Shown: positions 34,388 to 45,344 of the stretch, piece after piece
How the letters are laid out: the number at the start of each line of letters is the position of its first letter
Position numbering within the stretch: position 1 is the stretch's first letter
From: Pterois miles
Taxonomy: Eukaryota > Chordata > Actinopteri > Perciformes > Scorpaenidae
Assembly: GCA_947000775.1 (NCBI GenBank)
Contig: CAMQGK010000242.1
Span: 4,275,001-4,339,000 of the forward strand
Length of the DNA stretch: 64,000 bases
Reading direction: 5' to 3'
Translations under genes and position numbers: made by a program
Notes under the pieces: generated by a model
The model's database searches: none
What the model was told of the DNA's origin: nothing
What the model saw: only the letters and a program-made list of their open reading frames with translations

Positions 34388-35172
34388 TTGATTTTCAGCC
34401 TGTATGTAGTCAGAGATGTCCTGAAGTCAAATATACCAGGATCATTGTCAGGAATTATTAGGTTTTTTTTTTAATTTATAAGGGACATATGATGTTTTAT
34501 ACTTCTGGTGAATATAATCCAATCAACCTTATTTCCATAGATGTATTTTGTATATGCAGTTCCCTTTGTTAACACTTTATTTTGAAAACCAGATGTAGTC
34601 ACACGTGTCTACATCCTCTAACTTCTCCAAGGTGGTGTCTAGCTCTCCGTCAGCTCCGTTCTCTTTATCCATCCATGGTCAGCTCCATTGGGGCCGTTTT
34701 ACATAAATGTTAGTATATGGTGCTGTACAGCTGTAGCGCCGGTCCATTTGACCACGAGGATGAGAGTGACGGCCAGACTGACCGCATGTTACAGCGATAC
34801 AATAACGTTTCCTGTCCATGACAGAATTAGCATGCAGCTTTAGCTGTGATGTCTAGATCTGCTTTCCCTGCAATGTGTGAAACCCAAAGTCTTTCCATCC
34901 TTTACTGGATGTGTAGTGTTTACCACGCTGGATTCAACATGGGAGGGTGCTGGTCGGATCCACGTTGACCCTCCAACGTTTTCTACCTTTTCCTTTCACT
35001 TTGCAGTGGCCTGCTCGTTTGTTTTGGTTGATGGATACAGAACAGATAAGACATCACGTTAGCCAGACAATATAACAATAGAAGTAGAAACTTCCTTTTA
35101 CCTCCGAATAGACTCATATGAAGCAATATATTGATTATGGCATTAAATAATATATTTAAAGTCATAGGTGAA
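34388..35172 (-). repeat. ~0.79 kb unclassified element, copy 2 of an inverted pair
   Basis: A reverse-complement copy of 28459-29296, starting 'attttcagcctgtatgtagt' and ending 'cataggtgaatt'. Divergence is moderate, with several small indels. Confidence 0.8.
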
Positions 35173-35199
35173 TTTATTTTTTTCCACCCCTGCTTAATA

Positions 35200-36830
35200 T
35201 TATAATTCTCTCTTTAAATTGTAGTTCTAATACATAATACAGCTACTTCCGTCTGGTCTCTTCATAGAGCACTTATACCATGTCTGTCTATCCTAGATGA
35301 GGGATAGTCTTTTCTTACCTGAATCTAAGGTCTGACGATATAATGTGCTGGATGTTTTATCAGCACTAAGATGAGAATGTCGATATTGGATGATTCTCCA
35401 AAAAAAACAAAGAAAAAGAAAACAGATTAAGTTCAGTGGCTACTGTGGTTATGTGTTCAGAAAGATTCTGCATATGACAAATTCACTATAGTGGTTAAGG
35501 TTTGGTCAGGGTTAGGGAACTAAAACACCTGGTTAACATTAGGGACAGACTGCGGTTGTGGTTAATTAAAAGGCAAACATTAACTGCAGGTCTCTGACAG
35601 GATGCAAACTCTGGTTTCCTGCATGGATCTTGCATCCACCACCCTGAACTGTTCAGTCATAATCTACATTAATAAACTTGATTTGACTAACAGTCACCTG
35701 AGCTCTAATCCCAAACAGAAATGTCACTACTATGTTAAACACTGTTGTAGGAACTGAATTTAACAGCAGAGAATAGAGTCGTAGAGCAGAAAAAAATTTG
35801 AAATTTTGACTGAATGTGACAAAGACTTCTCTGTTTTACATCCAGCCAGCTGACCCTCACTGATTTATCTGCCACAGACAAATTTTAAAGCCATTTTCCT
35901 CTTGACGGGCTGTAATTTTGAACCTCGCCTGTAACCAAGAGTGTAATTAACATGTCTGGTTTATATTGAGGATCATAAAAATAATGTCAGTTGCTCTTGT
36001 GGTATATAAAGGGGCTTTCAGATACAAAGCAGTGTCCAGTAAGATGTAATGAAATGAAGGTGCAAAGGAGAGGGCAGGAGAACATAACCCCTCACATTAA
36101 GTGCACAAGTTAATTTCTGAAGTTGTGATCAAGTGGTGAGAAATATATGCAAAAACAATTTACACCTGTTAGTTTGAACATATTATACCACCGTCTGAAT
36201 ACCGAAATATTTAATTTTTGACACAACCAGAATTCACTTCTCTTTCATTGTGGTTGGTTAGATGCTCGGTTTGGATGTTTTCTTGTTGGCTTTAAGATAA
36301 TTATTTACTGGGTATGAATATCACTTCTTTTCCTGGGAATCCTGGTTAACACAACTTGAAGCTGCCCCACAGTCAACATCTTAATTAATAATATCTAAAT
36401 GACTAAAATGGAGTTTTTTTCGGTCGCAGCAGGCAGCTGTTTTCAGCAACAAAGCTCTAAATTTCCACTGTACAGAATTTGGCGTCTATGTGGTGAAAAT
36501 AGTGAAGCATTTAACAGCTAAAGAGACATTTTCCCCCAGAGTTGCAGACAAATTGCTGCTCTAAAAGGAGAGAGAATATTGCACTGCTCCATATCTGCTG
36601 GATGTTTAAATTGTTTGCAAACTTCACTACAAATATAAAAGGTGAAAATATGTCAGTGTTGTGTTTGCAGTAGGGATGGCTCGATGCCACTTTTTCATGT
36701 CTGGTACCAATCTGATGGCGTCATTTTCCCCATATTAAACAATTAATAACTATAATAACTATAGCTACTCTGCAGATTTGATTATTAATACAAAATATAA
36801 TCAACTAATAGATTATTATGTGTTATAATT
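35200..36830. other. Intergenic stretch, nothing recognised
   Basis: No open frame above about 60 codons and no element ends. AT-rich unique-looking sequence. Confidence 0.5.
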
Positions 36831-36835
36831 AGGGT

Positions 36836-37070
36836 TAACACAACAATAACACACAATAACACAAATTTGTTTTAACTCCACTAATTTGTTTAACACATTA
36901 ACACAATCTATATTTTGAAGCAGGCCCAGATTTAAAGTTTTAAAGCTAGAGCGGAGATCCTGGCATGATATGAAACTAGTACACCTGAGGAATCCATTGA
37001 TACCAACGTAGGTATGGTGAAGGAGGTTGAATAATGCTCCAAACTTACGCTGTGTGAGTCTGGAGTACTT
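36836..37070 (+). repeat. Fragment of TAGGGCTGTC hAT-like family
   Basis: 'agggttaacacaa' and 'acacattaacacaatct' are followed by 'ttttaaagctagagcggag', 'gaggaatccattgatacc' and 'aaggaggttgaataatgctc', the word order seen at 53354-53605 and 54467-54881. Confidence 0.6.
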
Positions 37071-37297
37071 TTGTGTTGTTAATTCATTTCCAATAATAAA
37101 TATAAACATACATTTGCATAAACCACCATATTTGTCCACTCCTGTGTTGATAAGAGTATTAAATATTTGACAAATTTCCCTTGAGGTACATTTTGCAACA
37201 GAAAGAAAGTGTGTGACTGATTGCGATCAAATATTTTGATTGACAGCCATTCACGTTCAAAGGGTTAAACTGCTTTATTGCCATCTGAAAGAATATT

Positions 37298-37885
37298 TTG
37301 TCTAGCAAGCTGATATTTAAGCAAGAATGGAAGAAGCAGCTTTCAGGCTGTAAAATAGTACATTTTATTACAGTAAAAACTGCATTTCTATGTCATACTA
37401 CAGTATATGTGACCATCATAGTAACATTAATGCAGTCTGGAGAGACTAAGAGGATTTTGGTGAGAAATCATAGTAAATACTGGGATTTCAATTCCCCAGC
37501 TTCTCCTTGGATGCCTCCTTACTTCTGTATGTACGGAGCTTTTGTCACAGCGTGCAGTGCAACACGATGCTTATCTGAGAGCGACTTCAGGATCATAACC
37601 CTGCTGGTTCTGTGTGAATATTTCCTGTATCGTGGCTTTGACTACCAGCTCCGACTGCAAGGTTTTATCTCTCCACCAATTCCACAAATAATTCAAGAAG
37701 TTATACGCCTGCAAAGTACATATAAACAAGTTCCCGGCTGCTCGCTTTTCTGTCCCCATCATCACCCATCTCATTACCTGCAGCATTATTCATCAATACT
37801 CCCACCTCGATACCCCACTCCCTCCCCAGCAGCACACATATACCCCCACTGGGAAGGATGGCAGCCTCTGACAAGCCCCGAGTAA
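37298..37885 (+). other. 195-codon open frame of doubtful coding value
   Basis: This is the longest non-repeat open frame outside the LINE. I recognise no domain. Composition is mixed, the C-terminal part is histidine/proline-rich, and the frame runs up to a GT microsatellite. It has no visible splice partner. Chance is the simplest explanation. Confidence 0.2.
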
Positions 37886-37900
37886 ATGGGCACCTCGTCT

Positions 37901-37902
<2 letters not shown>

Positions 37903-37938
<36 letters not shown>
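37903..37938. repeat. (GT)n microsatellite
   Basis: About 18 GT units. A (CA)n tract follows at 38091-38118. Confidence 0.95.
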
Positions 37939-37939
<1 letters not shown>

Positions 37940-38565
37940 CAGTGCTGACAGTCCAGGCCTCGCACAAGGTCAGCATCTGTGAGCTTCATCAGTGTGTGTG
38001 TGTGGCTACAAACAATATACCACCTGTGCCCCCCTGCCATGCCTGCACCCAGCAGATGCTCTGAAAGTCATACTCAGTCTTATATATAAATACACACACA
38101 CACACACACACACACACAGACTAGTCATGAGTACCACGCAGAGTTATCAAAGTCAGCCGAGGTTAGTTGTAGTGTTATGAGTGTGATAAATATGATAAAA
38201 TATGGACCATAAATTCAGCTCATATGGAGGGAGGACAGGCCTAAAGCCTCCCTGACACACATCTGTGGTAAGTTTAAACTTAACTGTGGCTGCAAACAAT
38301 GAAACACTGAATCAAATCTGGGATTACTAACATCATGGCGGTCCTACAAGGGGACATGATTTAAACATTAAACTTTAAATGAAACAAGACATGGGGAACA
38401 ACATTTCGATGCTCAGCTCATTGATGATGATGATGATGATGTCTTGTTAAGCATAATTTTCTGCATAATCTTCAAATCTTCAGCATTTAGTTGAACAAAT
38501 CACTTTGTCATCTGTTTTCTTAAAAACACCTTTTTCCACAGATCTAATTCTGATTTCTGTAGTCG

Positions 38566-38922
38566 TGGCCACGAGACAGTGAACGGAGCACCGTGGCTGC
38601 TACTGACAGTGAATGCAGCACCGTGGCTGCTAACACTCCCGGATGGTGAGCTGGAGACAGTGAACGCAACACCGTGGTTGCTAGCACTCCCGGATGGTGA
38701 GCTGGAGACAGTGAACGCAGCACCGTGGCTGCCAAACGGATTGGTGGAGAAGGAAGAGAGCACCGTGGCTGCTACAGTGACTCACCTGACGGTGAACTGT
38801 TGACTCAGTTGTCTGCTGTGCTCATACACTGCAGCCGGCCACCGCTGCATGCAAGGCATCAATCTTGTTGGTTAACATTTAATAATCGGTTAACTAGAGT
38901 CGTTTCAAAATTAGCATCCTAC
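38566..38922 (+). mobile_element. TAGGGATGTTAA-family element (copy 3), 5'-truncated
   Basis: Begins inside the minisatellite, with about four irregular units carrying 'gcaccgtggctgc' and 'ggagacagtgaacgc'. It continues with the family right part ('gactcagttgtctgctgtgc', 'cgctgcatgcaaggca', 'aatcggttaact') and ends near 'aaaattagcatccta'. The left end is gone. Confidence 0.65.
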
Positions 38923-39262
38923 ATGCAACATTGTTTGGATTGGTTCACTTCTTCTCTACTTTCTCAAGGCAGAGCCGGTTCTGGCTGTTGTTACCTTATA
39001 TTCGTCCTCGTAAAGGCACAGAAAAAGGCAGCAGACAGCAGTAAACCATAATGAGCTTTATTCATGCTGTGACTCATTCAATAGTTATCCTGTGATGGTT
39101 TGTGGCAGCAGTTCAAGCACATATTTGGATATTGTGAATTTCTATATAGTCACCATGCATGCATTTGTCTCCAATATCTGACACAGCTCCTTCCTTTAAA
39201 TCGTACTATGTAGCTAAAAATAGAGAATTACAGTCAATAGAGTGCTTGCTCAAAGAAGAAGA

Positions 39263-39593
39263 AGAAGAAGAAGAAGAATCTACCTTTATTAGTCCCACAA
39301 TGGGGAAATTCAATTTACACTCTGTTAAACTCATACATGGTACATGCAGACCTGAAACACACATACATGCATTAATGGAGAGATGTCAGAGTGAGGGGGC
39401 TGCTCCTGACAAGCGCCCCGAGCAGTTGGGGGTTTGGTGCCTTGCTCAGGGGCACCTCGGCAGTGCCCAAGAGGTAAACTGGCATCTCTCCAGCTACCAG
39501 TTCACACTCAGTTTTTGGTCCATGTCGGGACTTGAACCGGTGACCCTCCGGTTCCCAAGCCAACTCCCTACAGACTGAGCTACTGCCGCCCCA
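39263..39593 (-). mobile_element. tRNA-like SINE with LINE-type 3' tail (copy 1)
   Basis: On the minus strand: head GGGGCGGCAGTAGCTCAGTC (A-box TAGCTCAGT) and a B-box-like GGTTCAAGTCC. The body has 'ttacctcttgggcactgccg' and 'gaggtgcccctgagcaagg'. The tail is GAATTTCCCCATTGTGGGAC, then TAATAAAGG and a TTC-repeat end (39263-39283). It is the same family as 45106-45344. Confidence 0.85.
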
Positions 39594-39603
39594 TAAAGTG
39601 ATG

Positions 39604-39676
39604 TTCCCTGACCAGGAATCGAACCGCGGGCCGCGGCAGTGAAAGTGCCGAATCCTAACCACTAGACCACCAGGGA
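39604..39676 (-). tRNA. tRNA-Glu (UUC)-like sequence, probable pseudogene
   Basis: The minus strand begins TCCCTGGTGGTCTAGTGG and ends CAGGGAA. Acceptor pairing is complete apart from one G-T pair. The anticodon arm CGGCA-CTTTCAC-TGCCG is perfect, with anticodon TTC. The T arm is damaged: CCGCGG opposite CCTGG around TTCGATT, one extra base and a mismatch, giving 73 nt instead of the usual 72. No T4 terminator follows at once. It looks like a decayed tRNA-Glu copy. It sits 10 bp from a SINE head and next to a palindrome. Confidence 0.7.
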
Positions 39677-39677
39677 G

Positions 39678-39701
39678 CTTACCAAAGCTAGCTTTGGTAA
39701 G
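39678..39701. repeat. Perfect 24-bp palindrome
   Basis: Half-site CTTACCAAAGCT is followed directly by its exact complement, with no spacer. It lies 2 bp upstream of the tRNA-Glu-like sequence. Confidence 0.95.
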
Positions 39702-39954
39702 ATTAAATTGGTAAAATTAACTATAATAATGTAACTACCATAAGCAATAAGTTAGCTTGATTTGTCTTAGGTTCAGGAAAGGCACATAATGGTAAAATGA
39801 TTTCAGAATTTGACAACAGGTGAGTTAAATCCTTCTTAGAACCGAATGCATAGCCATCAATTTGACTGACAAACAGGACAATAATGTTACTGCGTTCCTC
39901 TTCTTCGTAAACCAATGATCTACACGGCTGCAGACTCTGTAAAGAAAAAGAAGT

Positions 39955-40260
39955 CTGATTGTATGGAAGTCTATGAGAAAATGAGTCACTTGATTTATTA
40001 CCTCAGTAAACACTGTAAACAGGAGTTTATGGTCTCAATCGCTAGTTTCAAGTCTTCTTCAATACAGCATGATGTTCATTTAATAAATTATGATCTCATT
40101 TTGAGTCAAATACATCAAAAAAAATATTTTTGGTCACCTAAAAATGTCCAACCAAGATAGTGACGGGCAAAACAAAGATGGTGACAGCCAGTATGTCGAA
40201 CTTAAGGCTTCAAAACAGCAGTTCACAAACCAATGGATGGCAGCACGGTAACTACATTCA
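39955..40260 (+). repeat. Dispersed repeat family G, copy 2
   Basis: Shares 'ggaagtctatgagaaaatga', 'ttgatttattacctcagtaa', 'tcaagtcttcttcaatacag' and 'gttcacaaaccaatgg' with 25470-25950. The first half recurs at 60700-60815. Confidence 0.6.
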
Positions 40261-40489
40261 CTTTCTGTATACAGTCTATCGCAGACCTGGGCATTATACG
40301 GCCCACAGAACCACACAATTTTACTTAGAAAGCTAAAAAAAACAGTTAAAATAGCTTTTGTTTTGAAATGCTCATGTGTTGTTAGTGTGCTTCTTGCTGT
40401 CACACTTGACATTGACGTGAGTGATGTTTGAAGTAGCATCACATGCTGTTCACTTCCTGTTTGATTGTGAAATCCTAACATCTCCTCTC

Positions 40490-40930
40490 GTTTCAGAGCA
40501 CTTCACTTCCTGCCCTCGTGTTTCCCGCCTGAATGAATGAGTGACAGCACTGACCCACTTTTGTCTCCACTCACCTGCGTCTGATCGTCTTCCCCGCCCC
40601 TGATCGTGTCCACCTGTCTCTCGCTAGTCCCTCCCTCACTGGTATTCAGGGTGTCTCCTCTTCCCTCTGTGCCAGTTCGTCTTGTTCCATAGTGAAAAGC
40701 ATACCAGCAATTCCCCTCGTGTTTTTGGACTTTCGTGCCTGATTACTCTGCTTGTTTTTTCGACTCTGCCTTTTTGCCTGCCGCTCTGGATTTGTTTGCC
40801 TGTTCATGTTGCCAACCTATGTACTGACCCGTTTCTGTCATTAAAGACCCAGTGTGTTTTGAAACCTCCTGCTCTCTGAGTGTTGCTCTTGAGTCCAAAC
40901 CTGCCTGTCTCACCAGCCGTCACACTGGAG
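40490..40930 (+). repeat. Possible solo LTR-like repeat, copy 1
   Basis: Shares 'actcacctgcgtctgat', 'ccccgcccctgat.gtgtcc' and 'gccagttcgt' with the reverse complement of 47275-47650. A polyadenylation-like 'attaaagac' about 75 bp before a terminal '...gtcaca' suggests an LTR. No TG start or target duplication was fixed. Confidence 0.45.
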
Positions 40931-41329
40931 ACACACAGAAAATACTACGCAAACAGAGACCCTCCTGGCATTAAAATCATTCTCATACCCAGATTGTATC
41001 TAGATATGATTTCACCTGATTACATTTACACAAGTTTTCAGTGTCCACACTGAGATCCAGTCGCTCGGTCTGAAAAGGAGAGGAAGCCTATGGAGGATGG
41101 AGCTGGGCACTGATGGAGAGATGGTGCATAATGCATGGACACATCAGCCACAAAATACTGCTGTTTCAGTGGTGAGGGCTTGCAAACATGAATTTGAAGT
41201 AAATCTACACTTGCACACGCATGGCCGAAGCTATTTGCTGCTAATTATTAGCCCTGGTGTCCAAAAATGGTACTCCAGACAGACCTAGCATTGAGTATTT
41301 CTGCCCCTGTAATTGTTGTATGTGGACTG

Positions 41330-41530
41330 AAATCGCAATTTAACACATTTACATTTGTGTTCAATGTAGTCACAATTTGTCCCTGACCACCTCCGGAGGT
41401 GGCTTGGCCAAGAGGATCACAATCAGTCCTCATTGCGTTTTGGGTGCATTTACACCTGTACTCTCTTGTGGTCAAGCAGCATCCAACTACATTCAGATCA
41501 CCCAAAATGCATTTCAGTGGCAGGTGTAAA
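41330..41530 (+). repeat. Teleost repeat with internal 16-bp palindrome
   Basis: Contains the perfect palindrome CCACCTCCGGAGGTGG (41387-41402), followed by paired words 'gtgcatttacacctgta' and 'aatgcatttcagtggcaggt'. Class unknown. Confidence 0.5.
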
Positions 41531-43172
41531 GGAGGTCTGATCTGCTCCGTATTATGGACAGCTGTCAAGAAGATACCTGACAGTTTTCTTTGTCAAAAAG
41601 GTCAAAATGTTTAAAAATGGAAGCAAAACCATTGACTGTTTTGTTGTTTGGAGTCAATGTGCAGGTGTTGCTCTTTTCATTGACAAATAACAAATAAACT
41701 AGAAAATAAAATCAAAACCATAAAAACCCAGGCCCAGGTTGTCTAATCTGGAATGTATTTTATAGCTAAACTTTATTATGTCTTTCACTTGCACAGGATT
41801 CCTGGACCAACACTTAGTGACTTACAGTACTTATGTAATTAATGATATCATTATTTAAGTTAAACAGCCAATTTTAACTGCTGGCCATTGTCACTCTGAT
41901 AGGAGTAATGCTGACCATTTAAACACTGTCTTTGAGTATTTTTTTTAAACAGCTATATATTTTGTTTTCCTGGCAGGTCAGGACAGAGCCCCCTCTAATA
42001 ACAAAAAAACGAGACACAAAAAATTGATTAGAATTTTATTAACACTTCAATAAAAACGTCTGGTATGTCGAGACTGAATGTTTGAATTTTAAGCAGGCTG
42101 AAAACAACGCAACACGACGGGAGGCGATAGTCTGACAGCCAGAGCCAGAGGAGGCATTATTGTTATTGTCTCCCTCGGCGGTGACTCGCCCGCAATGTTG
42201 CATTGCTGTTAGAGAGCAACATAAAAATAAAATCAGATGAAATGCACATGACAGGAGGCAAAGTGTCCAACTGGAGTCAAGCTTATGACAAGCTTGTGTC
42301 ATTTACTGTGACTGAATGATTTATTTGGCCTCGCTGGAAGTGGTGGAGACAAGCTGGGAGTTTTCTAATTCCTTCCTCCGTCATTTCAGCAGCCATCAGT
42401 CAAAGCTGCAGAGAGGTGGATGTGAACGCTCCAGAAATGGGCTGTTACTGCTGCCAAGTTACATTTCCACTCTTTGTTACATCAAGCCTCATTTGAAATT
42501 CACGTTTTGAACCTCTGCTTTCTAGTTGTAGCCTTTTTAACAAGACTGACAGCTCCGGTTGTGATGTTTATCTCCCACTCGGTGGTATCACATGCTGCGT
42601 TAGTGCCAGAGGTTAGTCAGCACTTCACACCGCCACGAGACCTCTGAGCTGGAAACAAAAACCTCATTAGTCCATTCACTCCAACTTATGCTGTGCGGGA
42701 TGCAGCTTCTGTTGTTGCATGCGCTTACTTTTTTCAACTGATGGGAATTTTTGAACAAACTGTTGTTAGTTGGGGTGGGGGAAACAGTTGATACAGCATA
42801 GTATCATGTTTTCATTTTTACATGATATCCATGAAGATTCTCATTCATCCAGGTCATAAGATAAGATAAGATAAGATATTCCTTTATTGGTCCCACAGTG
42901 GAGAAATTCACACGTTACAAGCAGCATAGTGGATAGTGCAAAAAACAAGAAGGATAGATTTAAAAAAAAAAAAAAACAAACAGTATTAATAAGATAAATA
43001 AAATAAAATAATATATACATAATAGAAAGTAAAGCCAAAAATATGTCCAGCATATCAATAAATAAATAATTGTCCAGTTCCTATAATTTAAGCAGATGAT
43101 ATAATTGTATGAGTCCTTATTGCACTTGTGTTTCCGGTGAGTTTGTTGTGAATGTGACTGTGATTGTGGTTT

Positions 43173-43270
43173 ACTGGGAGCAGTGCTGGTTGTGAATGTG
43201 TATGTGGTCTACTGGGAGCAGTGCTGGTTGTGACTGTGTATGTGGTCTACTGGGAGCAGTGCTGGTTGTG
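43173..43270. repeat. 38-bp tandem triplication at the LINE stop codon
   Basis: 'actgggagcagtgctggttg' recurs at 43173, 43211 and 43249, giving a 38-bp period. The right-most copy contains the C-terminal codons and stop of the LINE frame (minus strand). Confidence 0.9.
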
Positions 43271-43640
43271 GAGTCTAACAGCTGCAGGCAGGAAGGACCT
43301 TCTGTAACGCTCCTTCGTACACTTAGGGTGTAGCAGCCTGTCACTGAAGGAGCTCTCCAGAGCTCTGATGGTGTCTCTCATGGGGTGGGAGTCCTTCTCC
43401 ATCATGGATGACAGCTTAGCCATCGTCCTCCTCTCTCCCACCACCTGCACTGAGTCCAGAGAGCATCCCAGGACAGAGCTGGCCCTTTTGATAATCTTAT
43501 CCAGCCTCTTCCTGTCTGCAGCTGTGATGCTGCTGCCCCAGCAAACCACTCCATAAAATATGGCTGATGCCACCACAGTGTCATAAAAAGTTTTCAGGAG
43601 TGTCCCCTGCACTCCAAAAGACCTCAGTCTCCTGAACAGA
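43247..43640 (-). pseudogene. LINE C-terminal region, frame-shifted from the RT
   Basis: Reads RLYLFRRLRSFGVQGTLLKT and then FYDTVVASAIFYGVVCWGSS, the conserved thumb and C-terminal region of this LINE group. It ends LPAAVRLHNQHCSQ and a stop at 43247. It continues the same element as the RT segment, in a different frame. Confidence 0.85.
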
Positions 43641-43697
43641 TACAGTCTGCTCTGGCCTTTCTTATGGAGTGCAGAGGAATTTGTAGTCCAGTCCAGT

Positions 43698-45108
43698 TTA
43701 TTGTTCAGGTGAACACCCAGATTTATAGATGTATATATATAAGTATATGTATGTCACCATCTCAATGTCTGATCCCTGGATGTTCACCGGTGTTGGAGGG
43801 GGATGAGTTTGCCTGCGGAAATCCACCACCAGCTCTTTAGTTTTCCCCGCGTTGATCTGGAGGTGGTTCCGCAGGCACCAGTCCACGAAGTCCTGGGAAA
43901 GTTCTCTGTACTCCCCATCGTCCCCATCAGTGATGAGGCCGACGATAGCAGAGTCATCAGAGAACTTCTGCAGGTGACAGGTTGGTGAGTTGTAGGAGAA
44001 GTCTGCAGTGTAGAGCGTGAAGAGGAACGGAGCCAGAACCGTTCCCTGCGGGGCCCCCACACTGCAGACCACCGTGTCTGAAATGAAGTCCTGTGTCCTC
44101 ACATACTGTGGGCGGTTTATGAGGTAGTCCAGTATCCAGGATGTTAGATGGTGATCTACCCCTGCAGTCTCCAGTTTGTCCCTCAGAAGTGTCGGCTGGA
44201 TGGTGTTGAAAGCACTGGAGAAATCAAAGAACATGATCCTCACAGTGCTTCCAGGTTTCTCCAGGTGAGACAGAGTTCGGTCCAACAGGAAGATGACGGC
44301 ATCGTCCACCCCAATGCCAAGTTGGTAGGCAAACTGTAGTGGGTCCATGGATGGACTCACCACAGGGCGGAGATGCTGGAGGACCAGGCGCTCCAGGGCC
44401 TTCATCGGGTGGGATGTTAATGCCACCGGCCTGAAGCTGCTGGGGTCCTTGGGGTGTGGGGTCTTGGGCACAGGTACCACGCAGGATGTCTTCCATAGTT
44501 GTGGTACCTTCCTCAGCTTCAGGCTCAGGTTGAATAGGTGTCCAAAAGTCCCACACAGCTGGTCTGCGCAGGACTTCAGGAGCCTGGAGCTGATGCCATC
44601 TGGACCCGTAGCCTTCCTCACGTTCATCTTCTTGAACTGGTTCTTCACCTGAAGTGTTGTGAAGGACAAACTGGAGCAGGGGGGCTGTGTGTCAGAGGCA
44701 GACGAGGGGGTTGGTGGGGGGTCAGGGCTGAGTAGTGGAGCAGAGGGGGGTTGTCTATGGGGTAGAGCTGGAGCTGTAGCTGGAGCCGTAGGTGTCGATG
44801 GAGGTGTTGGTGTCAGTGGGGGGGCTTTTGTTGAGCTGAAGGTGGCAAAGGAGCAGGAGGGGGGACAATGTCTTGAAGTGGGAGATGAAGGGGGCTGCAG
44901 CAGGGTGGACTGGGCCGGGGGAGGGGCAGGTGACTCATTGAACCTGTTAAAGTAATGGTTCAGATCATTCACCCACTTTAGGTCTACCACAGCCTTGGAG
45001 TCTGGCTTCTTGTGGCCTGAGATGGTTTTTAGGCCTTTCCAGACTCCACTGATGTTGTTCTGCTGCAGCTGTTCCTCCATCTTCCTCCTGTAGCTGTTCT
45101 TCCTTGGG
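43698..45108 (-). pseudogene. LINE reverse transcriptase reading frame (broken)
   Basis: This is the main open segment of the LINE polymerase (ORF2-like). Motifs in order: ATGPDGISSRLLKSC (palm start), SSFRPVALTSHPMKALERLV, motif A FFDFSSAFNTIQP, motif B GAPQGTVLAPFLFTLYT, catalytic motif C FSDDSAIVG (FxDD, both aspartates kept) and NAGKTKELVVDFRR. A proline/serine-rich insert lies between the linker and palm. Near 43740 the frame drifts into IYLYIYIYK, encoded by a TA-rich run, where the family has a YKYLGV-type motif. The downstream part is in another frame. Catalytic residues are present but the element cannot encode an intact protein. Confidence 0.88.
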
Positions 45109-45344
45109 CGGCAGTAGCTCAGTCCGTAAGGACTTGGGTTAGGACGCGGAGGACGCCGGTTCAAGACCCCCATGGACCAAGACCAACTGGTTGCTGGAGA
45201 GATGCCAGTTTACCTCTTGGGCACTGCCGAGGTGCCCCTGAGCAAGGCACCGAACCCCATATATGTACTGTGTGAACAACAGAGTGTAAAACTGAATTTC
45301 CCCACTGTGGGACTAATAAAGGAATATCTTTCTTTCTTTCTTTT
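45106..45344 (+). mobile_element. tRNA-like SINE inserted in the LINE (copy 2)
   Basis: Plus-strand head GGGCGGCAGTAGCTCAGTCC (A box) and B box GGTTCAAGACC. The body 'ttacctcttgggcactgccg' and 'aggtgcccctgagcaagg' follows, then the tail GAATTTCCCCACTGTGGGAC, TAATAAAGGAATATC and (TTTC)n. It splits the LINE frame between REGK and NSYRRK. The target duplication is short and unclear because it merges with the T/C-rich tail. Confidence 0.88.

Noticed and set aside
37298..37885. 195-codon open frame as a possible gene
   Set aside because: No recognisable motif, no splice context and no conserved-looking residue pattern. It is listed only as a doubtful open frame.
39159..39662. 139-codon plus and 96-codon minus frames
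   Set aside because: They run through the SINE and the tRNA-Glu-like sequence; no protein is implied.
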